Program-made: the position numbers and the translations under genes
The notes under the pieces: model-generated
The model's database searches: none
What the model was told of the DNA's origin: nothing
The model's input: only the letters and a program-made list of their open reading frames with translations
Shown: in pieces, positions 59,281 through 64,000 of the stretch
How the letters are laid out: every line of letters starts with the position of its first letter
Position numbering within the stretch: position 1 is the stretch's first letter
Assembly (NCBI GenBank): GCA_016705365.1
Contig: JADIYI010000008.1
Location: forward strand, 372,001-436,000
Source of the DNA: Gammaproteobacteria bacterium
Lineage (GTDB): Bacteria > Pseudomonadota > Gammaproteobacteria > Pseudomonadales > UBA5518
Length of the DNA stretch: 64,000 nucleotides
Direction: 5' to 3'

Positions 59281-60099
59281 TCAGCTCTGGCACAGCGAAC
59301 AATAGAACGTCGCCCGCTGGGCACTGCGAATCGCCCGGATCGGCTGCCCGCAATGCAGGCAGGCTTCCCCCTCCCGCCCGTATACCTTGAGACTCAGGCT
59401 GAAGTATCCCGGCGATCCGGTACCACTCACATAGTCACGAAGGGTAGTGCCGCCCTGCAAGATGGCATTGCCCAACACCGTGCGCACTGCCTCGGCCAGC
59501 ACCCGGTAACGCAGCAGCGATACCTTGCCTGCCTGCCTTTGCGGGCGAATCCCCGCAAGATAAAGCGCCTCGTTCGCGTAGATATTGCCCACACCCACGA
59601 CTATCCGGCCATCCATCAGGAACTGCTTGATCGCACACCGTCGCCGCCTCGACCTGGCATGGAGGTAGTCTCCATCGAAATCCTGCTCGAGCGGCTCGGG
59701 ACCGAGATCGCGCAGCAGTGAATGCTGCAGCGGATCGCCCTCGAGCCACAGGAACGCTCCGAAACGTCGGGGATCGTGGTATCTGAGTATTCGCCCGCCT
59801 TCGATATGCAGATCCAGGTGATCGTGCTTGCGCAGCCCGCTCCCGGCCGGCTCCACTACCCGCAGGCTCCCCGACATGCCGAGGTGGACCAGCAGGGTTC
59901 CCTGTCCGAAACGGATCAACAGGTATTTCCCTCGTCTGCGGACATCCAGAACCTGTCGGTCGCGCAGCAATGCGTCGAGGTTGGCGGGAACCGGCCAGCG
60001 CAAACGCGAATCCCGCACCGTCACCCCAGCGATGCGCCTGCCGACCAGAAAAGGCAGCACGCCACGGCGAGTCGTTTCGACTTCCGGAAGTTCCGGCAT
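59281..60099 (-). CDS. mutM: Formamidopyrimidine-DNA glycosylase
   Basis: This 272-residue glycosylase/AP lyase removes 8-oxoguanine from DNA. It starts MPELPEVETTRRGVLPFLVG, with catalytic Pro2 and Glu3. It also shows LLVHLGMSGSLRVVEP, VGVGNIYANEALYLAGIRP (the helix-two-turn-helix) and the C-terminal zinc finger CLHCGQPIRAIRSAQRATFY ending CSLC. All catalytic and zinc residues are present. It lies downstream of rpmB-rpmG, separated by a terminator hairpin. Confidence 0.96.
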   Translation of the reverse strand: MPELPEVETTRRGVLPFLVGRRIAGVTVRDSRLRWPVPANLDALLRDRQVLDVRRRGKYLLIRFGQGTLLVHLGMSGSLRVVEPAGSGLRKHDHLDLHIEGGRILRYHDPRRFGAFLWLEGDPLQHSLLRDLGPEPLEQDFDGDYLHARSRRRRCAIKQFLMDGRIVVGVGNIYANEALYLAGIRPQRQAGKVSLLRYRVLAEAVRTVLGNAILQGGTTLRDYVSGTGSPGYFSLSLKVYGREGEACLHCGQPIRAIRSAQRATFYCSLCQS

Positions 60100-60153
60100 T
60101 GGCGCTACACGGGTTCAGGGGCGGGCGCGCGGGAGATTCCCGCGAGCGGGCAC

Positions 60154-60177
60154 AAAAAACCCGGCCGCGGCCGGGTT
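60154..60177 (-). terminator. Rho-independent terminator after rpmG
   Basis: A perfect 20-base GC-rich palindrome (60158-60177, AACCCGGCCG and its complement) is followed on the minus strand by six T residues (60159-60154). It lies 23 bases after the rpmG stop and 55 bases before mutM, so it ends rpmB-rpmG transcripts. Confidence 0.85.
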
Positions 60178-60199
60178 CCTGGTATCTCGCGAGCAGCGC

Positions 60200-60355
60200 T
60201 CACTTGATCTTGTGTTCCTTGTACATCACGTGTTTGCGCACAACGGGGTCGAATTTCCTGAACTCGAGCTTGTCCGGAGTGGTGCGCTTGTTCTTGTCGG
60301 TGGTGTAGTAATGACCGGTACCGGCACTGGAAACCAGTTTGATCTTGTCACGCAT
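60200..60355 (-). CDS. rpmG: 50S ribosomal protein L33
   Basis: This 51-residue basic protein reads MRDKIKLVSSAGTGHYYTTD, then NKRTTPDKLEFRKFDPVVRK and a short tail ending EHKIK. This is the L33 sequence pattern (GTGHFYTTDKNKR) of the cysteine-free form. It is a component of the large ribosomal subunit near the E site. It lies 26 bases after rpmB, the classical rpmBG pair, with its own terminator behind it. Confidence 0.97.
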   Translation of the reverse strand: MRDKIKLVSSAGTGHYYTTDKNKRTTPDKLEFRKFDPVVRKHVMYKEHKIK

Positions 60356-60381
60356 TTCTCATTTACTCCATGCAATCCGTT

Positions 60382-60618
60382 TCAGACCCGTTCGCCGCGC
60401 GCCCGGATGTCGGCGAGTATGCCATCGATACCGAGCTTGTCGATGATGCGCATGCCCTTCGCGGATACCCGCAAGGTCACGAAGCGCTTTTCGTTCTCGA
60501 CCCAGAAACGGTGCTTGTGCAAATTGGGCTCGAAACGTCGCTTCGTCTTGTTGTTGGCATGGGAAACATTGTTTCCGACCGCAGGGCGCTTGCCGGTTAC
60601 CTGACAAACCTTGGACAT
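60382..60618 (-). CDS. rpmB: 50S ribosomal protein L28
   Basis: This 78-residue ribosomal protein begins MSKVCQVTGKRPAVGNNVSH and continues ANNKTKRRFEPNLHKHRFWV, matching L28 in length and sequence. The ATG at 60618 was chosen by homology; an upstream in-frame extension is unrelated. It is the first gene of rpmBG with a good promoter about 77 bases upstream. Confidence 0.97.
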   Translation of the reverse strand: MSKVCQVTGKRPAVGNNVSHANNKTKRRFEPNLHKHRFWVENEKRFVTLRVSAKGMRIIDKLGIDGILADIRARGERV

Positions 60619-60694
60619 GGGGACCGCCTCATCAAATTTCTGCTTGATCCGGACGGCAACCCGTGCTGGGTACACCCGTCCAAAAGAGCGCGAC

Positions 60695-60723
60695 TTTATA
60701 CCAGATGGTCCCAGGCCTTACAA
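60695..60723 (-). promoter_or_regulatory. Sigma-70 promoter of rpmB-rpmG
   Basis: On the minus strand TTGTAA (60723-60718) and TATAAA (60700-60695) are separated by exactly 17 bases. This is a strong match, as expected for ribosomal protein genes, and it lies in the radC/rpmB spacer 77 bases ahead of the rpmB ATG. Confidence 0.65.
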
Positions 60724-60753
60724 GGCGCGGGCGCGGGTTGGGAATTTTCCCGC

Positions 60754-61428
60754 TCACAGCAATCCGCGCTCGGCAAACGACAGCGCATCCGCCTCACCGA
60801 CCACGAAGTGATCCAGCACCCGGATGTCCACCGTCCCCAGTGCCGTTTTCAGACGCTGGGTCAATCTCTGGTCGGCCTGCGAGGGCTCCGCGACACCCGA
60901 GGGGTGGTTATGGGCAAAGATCACCGCTGCGGCATTGAGTGCCAGCGCGCGCTTGACGATTTCGCGCGGATATACGCTGGCACCGTCGATGGTGCCGCGA
61001 AAAAGCTCTTCGTAGCAGATCACAGTGTGCTGGTTGTCCAGAAACAGGCAAGCAAACACTTCGTGCGCAAGGTAGCGCATCTTGAGCTGCAGGAACTGGC
61101 GAACCTCGGCCGGCGATCCCAGCGCACGCCCCCGGCTGATCCGGCAGAGCAGGTAGCGACGCGTCAGCTCGAGCGCAGCCTGAAGTTGCACATAGGTCGC
61201 CACACCCGAGCCACGCGCCGCGCAGAACGCGCCGGGTTCGGCCTCCAGCAGGAGGCGCAAGCCGCCGAAAAGTGCCAGCAGCTCGCGCGCCCTGTCGACC
61301 GCAGTGCTGCCCCTCGGCCCGGTCCGCAGCAATATGGCAAGCAGTTCGGCATCGGACAAGGCGCCGGCGCCACAGTCGAGCAAGCGTTCCCGTGGCCGCT
61401 CCGTGGCAGGCCAATCCTTGATGGTCAT
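60754..61428 (-). CDS. radC: RadC family JAMM-domain protein
   Basis: This 224-residue protein has an N-terminal helix-hairpin-helix part (LIKDWPATERPRERLL-like start, ALSDAELLAILLRTG) and a C-terminal JAMM metal site: EVFACLFLDNQHTVICYEEL, then VIFAHNHPSGVAEPSQAD and VDIRVLDHFVVG. Despite its name RadC is not established as a DNA repair enzyme. It is divergent from coaBC and upstream of rpmB, as in Pseudomonas. Confidence 0.93.
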   Translation of the reverse strand: MTIKDWPATERPRERLLDCGAGALSDAELLAILLRTGPRGSTAVDRARELLALFGGLRLLLEAEPGAFCAARGSGVATYVQLQAALELTRRYLLCRISRGRALGSPAEVRQFLQLKMRYLAHEVFACLFLDNQHTVICYEELFRGTIDGASVYPREIVKRALALNAAAVIFAHNHPSGVAEPSQADQRLTQRLKTALGTVDIRVLDHFVVGEADALSFAERGLL

Positions 61429-61544
61429 CGCGAACCTCCATGTCCGCGCTGTGAGCAGCGCCTGACTATACTAGAATGCCGCCACAAGCTGAACAGGGCG
61501 AAGCCGACCGTGCAGAACCGGATCCCAGGACACCAGCCGCTCCC

Positions 61545-62762
61545 ATGTCGCAACTGAGCAACAAACAGATCATCCTCGGGGTGAGCGGTGGCATCGCGGC
61601 CTACAAGGCTGCGGAGCTGGTGCGTCGCCTGCGCGATAGCGGCGCCACGGTGCGGGTGGTGATGACGGCAGCGGCCGGCGAGTTCATCACCCCGCTGACG
61701 ATGCAGGCGCTTTCCGGAAACCCGGTGCACCAGAATCTGCTGGACCCGTCCGCCGAGGCGGCCATGGGCCATATCGAGCTCGCTCGCTGGGCAGATCTGG
61801 TGCTGATCGCTCCGGCGAGTGCGAATTTCCTCGCGCGCCTGGCCGCCGGGCTCGCTGACGATCTGCTTTCCACCTTGTGTCTTGCCACCAGCGCGCCGAT
61901 CCTTGCAGCCCCCTCGATGAACCAGGCGATGTGGCGCAACAGCGCGACACGGCACAACTGTGACACGCTGCGCGAACGCGGAATCACCCTGCTCGGGCCG
62001 GACAGCGGAGCCCAGGCCTGCGGTGACACGGGCCCGGGCCGGATGCTCGAACCGGGCGATCTGGTGCTCGCCGCCGCAGCGCGCTTTGCCATGCCGCTCC
62101 TTGCGAACGTGCGCGTGCTGATCACCGCAGGACCCACGCGCGAGGCGATCGATCCGGTGCGCTTTGTCAGCAACCACAGCTCGGGGAAAATGGGTTATGC
62201 GATTGCCGCCGCCGCTGCGATGGCTGGCGCGCGGGTAACCCTTGTTTCCGGCCCCGTAGGCCTGCAGACTCCGGCACTGGTCAAGCGAATAGACGTGACG
62301 AGCGCCCGCGACATGTACCAAAGCGTCATGGCATGTATTGCCGACTGCGACATCTTCATCGGCTGTGCCGCGGTGGCGGATTACCGTCCCGAGCAATGCG
62401 CTGCGCAGAAGATAAAGAAAACCGCCGATCGGCTCGATATTCGCATGGTGCGCAACGAAGACATCATTGCACTGGTGGCAGCGCGTGAACCGCGACCTTT
62501 TACGGTTGGGTTTGCCGCGGAAACGACCGAGCTTCTCGCCAATGCGCGCGCCAAGCTCGAGCGCAAGGGTCTCGATCTGGTGATAGCCAACGACGTGGCC
62601 CGCGATGACATCGGATTCAGCAGTGATTTCAACGAGGTCAGCGTGGTCTCGCGCGATGGTGTCCGGGTACTGCCGCGGCAATCCAAGGATCACCTTGCCC
62701 GCTTGCTGATCGCCGAAATCGCCGGGCAGTTTCAGGCAGCCACGCACAGGATCACACCTTGA
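61545..62762 (+). CDS. coaBC: Bifunctional phosphopantothenoylcysteine decarboxylase/synthetase
   Basis: This 405-residue two-domain enzyme acts in coenzyme A synthesis. The N-terminal CoaC flavoprotein half has ILGVSGGIAAYKAAELVRRL, LVLIAPASANFLARLAAGLA and AAPSMNQAMW with the active-site Cys in AQACGDTGPGRM. The C-terminal CoaB half begins near residue 185 with VLITAGPTREAIDPVRFVSN and includes FIGCAAVADYRPEQ and VGFAAETTELLANA. The ATG at 61545 follows the sequence CGCTCCC without a strong Shine-Dalgarno. The next gene overlaps its stop. Confidence 0.95.
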   Translation: MSQLSNKQIILGVSGGIAAYKAAELVRRLRDSGATVRVVMTAAAGEFITPLTMQALSGNPVHQNLLDPSAEAAMGHIELARWADLVLIAPASANFLARLAAGLADDLLSTLCLATSAPILAAPSMNQAMWRNSATRHNCDTLRERGITLLGPDSGAQACGDTGPGRMLEPGDLVLAAAARFAMPLLANVRVLITAGPTREAIDPVRFVSNHSSGKMGYAIAAAAAMAGARVTLVSGPVGLQTPALVKRIDVTSARDMYQSVMACIADCDIFIGCAAVADYRPEQCAAQKIKKTADRLDIRMVRNEDIIALVAAREPRPFTVGFAAETTELLANARAKLERKGLDLVIANDVARDDIGFSSDFNEVSVVSRDGVRVLPRQSKDHLARLLIAEIAGQFQAATHRITP

Positions 62763-64000
62763 AACTTCGTGAACGGCTCGACGGGCCGCGCGGCACCATG
62801 ATCGCCATCATGGCTGCGACACTGATTGCCGCAGGGGTGCTGCTGAGTGCCATTTACAGCTATGCATGGGCGCTCGAAAGCAGGACCCTGCGGCGCAGCG
62901 CGGAAGCACACGCCGCCCAGCTTGCGCTCTCGCTCGAAAGTTACGCACGCCTGTTGCAGGAACACACCGCGGAACTGGCGTCCAGCACGAGCGTGGTCCA
63001 GGCGCTGGCCGCTGGCGGCACCGCGCCACCGCGGGCCTTCCCCGGCCTGCATTCGGCACAGTTGCTCGCTCTCGGCGCGCTCGGCATCGCGGACCCGGCA
63101 TTCATCCCGGGCGCAATGTACAACAACATCGAGGTGAACCTTGTCGGTGCCGCGTTCAACGCCAGCCCAACCAGGGCCGAAGCCAATTCGGCCAACGGGC
63201 AATGGGTATTGAGCGCTGCGGCGGCGGTTGCGGCACCCGATGGCAACGGCCGTGCCGGCGTGCTGCTGTTGCGCGCGGACCTGCAAACCGTTTTGCGCGA
63301 TTTCCTCACGCCGGCATCGGCTTCGGGTGATTATTCGCTTTGGCTGGTCGCGGCGGACGGCAAGCTGGCGGCGCTCGAACAGGAGCATGCTGCTCCCCCG
63401 GATGAAAGCGCAACCTATCGGGTCGCAACCGCGGTGGCTGGAGTTCAGGCAGGTTTCAGGCCATCGCAAGCGTTTATCGCCGATGCCTCGATCACCGGGC
63501 TTCCGCTGATGCTGGGCACCGTGTGCGGCGCATGCATACTCATCGGACTGGTAGGATTCGCATTTCGCCAGCTGCGAATGCAGCTGCGCGAAGACGCCTT
63601 GCGCCTGGAAGACCTTGCCCTTTACCAGCGCAGCGCCACTGCCGCAATACCCTCGCTGCACTACCCGGTGCTTGCGCCGCTTGGCGAGGCGCTGGTGCAG
63701 CTGCGCCGCGCAAACCGCGCGCACGCCGGCCAGGACTTTGCAGAACCGGCGGTGGAACGCAGCTCGATCGACGCGCTGGAAATCCTGGAACTGGAGGAAA
63801 CGGATCCGGATACCGTTCGTTTCGAAAGCGATGCGACGCTGGAGATCCCTCCGGAGATATTCCGCGATTACGATATCCGCGGACGCGCCAGCCAGATCAG
63901 CAAGGCTCTTGCCCATGCCATCGGACAAGCCATCGCATCGGAAGCACTCGATCGCGGCATGACCTCGATGGTAGTCGCAACAGATGCACGGGAAAGCAGC
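62759..64000 (+). CDS. algC: Phosphomannomutase/phosphoglucomutase with N-terminal membrane sensor-like region (3' end cut)
   Basis: A frame open to the window end starts at TTG 62759 (LKLRERLDG) or ATG 62798. It has a first membrane helix (MIAIMAATLIAAGVLLSAIY), an extracytoplasmic region of about 220 residues rich in Ala, a second helix (LPLMLGTVCGACILIGLVGF) and then a cytoplasmic linker. From residue about 365 it has the start of PMM/PGM domain I (IPPEIFRDYDIRGRASQISK and SMVVATDARESS). This long form of AlgC is known in Pseudomonas relatives and supplies sugar phosphates for exopolysaccharide and LPS. The catalytic serine loop lies beyond the end. dut, which usually separates coaBC and algC, is absent. 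Confidence 0.85.
   Translation, partial: MKLRERLDGPRGTMIAIMAATLIAAGVLLSAIYSYAWALESRTLRRSAEAHAAQLALSLESYARLLQEHTAELASSTSVVQALAAGGTAPPRAFPGLHSAQLLALGALGIADPAFIPGAMYNNIEVNLVGAAFNASPTRAEANSANGQWVLSAAAAVAAPDGNGRAGVLLLRADLQTVLRDFLTPASASGDYSLWLVAADGKLAALEQEHAAPPDESATYRVATAVAGVQAGFRPSQAFIADASITGLPLMLGTVCGACILIGLVGFAFRQLRMQLREDALRLEDLALYQRSATAAIPSLHYPVLAPLGEALVQLRRANRAHAGQDFAEPAVERSSIDALEILELEETDPDTVRFESDATLEIPPEIFRDYDIRGRASQISKALAHAIGQAIASEALDRGMTSMVVATDARESS

Overview
The window is a GC-rich (about 64%), gene-dense chromosomal segment of a gammaproteobacterium related to the Pseudomonas/Marinobacter/Cellvibrionales lineages. Two blocks show this best. One keeps the Pseudomonas order pilG-pilH-pilI-pilJ-chpA-chpC, gshB, tonB3-like, yqgE/algH, ruvX, pilU-pilT, yggS-proC-yggT-yggU-metX-metW-(DUF4426)-rdgB-hemW-trmB. 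The other keeps rpmB-rpmG, radC, coaBC and an algC-type phosphomannomutase/phosphoglucomutase. No tRNA, rRNA, CRISPR, integrase or transposase gene was seen. Genus cannot be fixed from the sequence alone.

Layout. 1-3.2 kb: start of ilvA, rpiA, a CHAD domain fused in frame to a fumarylacetoacetate-hydrolase domain, and a SixA-type phosphatase. 3.3-9.2 kb: an oligopeptide ABC transporter operon (oppABCDF) whose OppC carries an inserted fibronectin-III-like periplasmic domain and lacks a conserved membrane segment. 9.4-12.0 kb: an M1 aminopeptidase gene interrupted by two pairs of frameshifts. 12.0-13.9 kb: an ECF sigma factor with small membrane proteins. 14.2-26.3 kb: central carbon genes (fba, pgk, epd, tkt), with an accessory block between fba and pgk: YSC84 lipoprotein, a palindromic repeat cluster, a Marinobacter-type fatty acyl-CoA reductase, an AidB-like dehydrogenase and a cNMP-binding/rhodanese protein. 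26.5-31.7 kb: a SAM-cycle operon sahR-metK-ahcY-metF-rsmE with a palindromic operator at its head. 31.7-42.3 kb: the Chp/Pil chemosensory system for type IV pilus control. 42.4-54.2 kb: the conserved housekeeping run listed above, including both pilus retraction ATPases. 54.2-59.2 kb: trmB, DUF423, rpoH (a CIRCE element lies inside its promoter), ftsY, rsmD, coaD and a ferredoxin. 59.3-64 kb: mutM, rpmG, rpmB, radC, coaBC and the 5' part of a membrane-anchored PMM/PGM gene.

How the genes work together. PilG/H/I/J with ChpA/ChpC form one signalling pathway and PilT/PilU are its mechanical output. MetK, AhcY and MetF recycle SAM, SAH and folate-bound methyl groups; MetX/MetW and several SAM-dependent methyltransferases (RsmE, RsmD, TrmB) lie in the same window. 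Tkt, RpiA, Epd, Pgk and Fba connect the pentose phosphate pathway, glycolysis/gluconeogenesis and PLP synthesis. The most notable regulatory sites are the near-perfect CIRCE in the rpoH promoter, which implies HrcA control of sigma-32, and the putative SahR operator. Notable architectural departures are the OppC insertion, the CHAD-FAH fusion, a recent Hpt-domain duplication in ChpA, and the absence of ftsE/ftsX between ftsY and rpoH.
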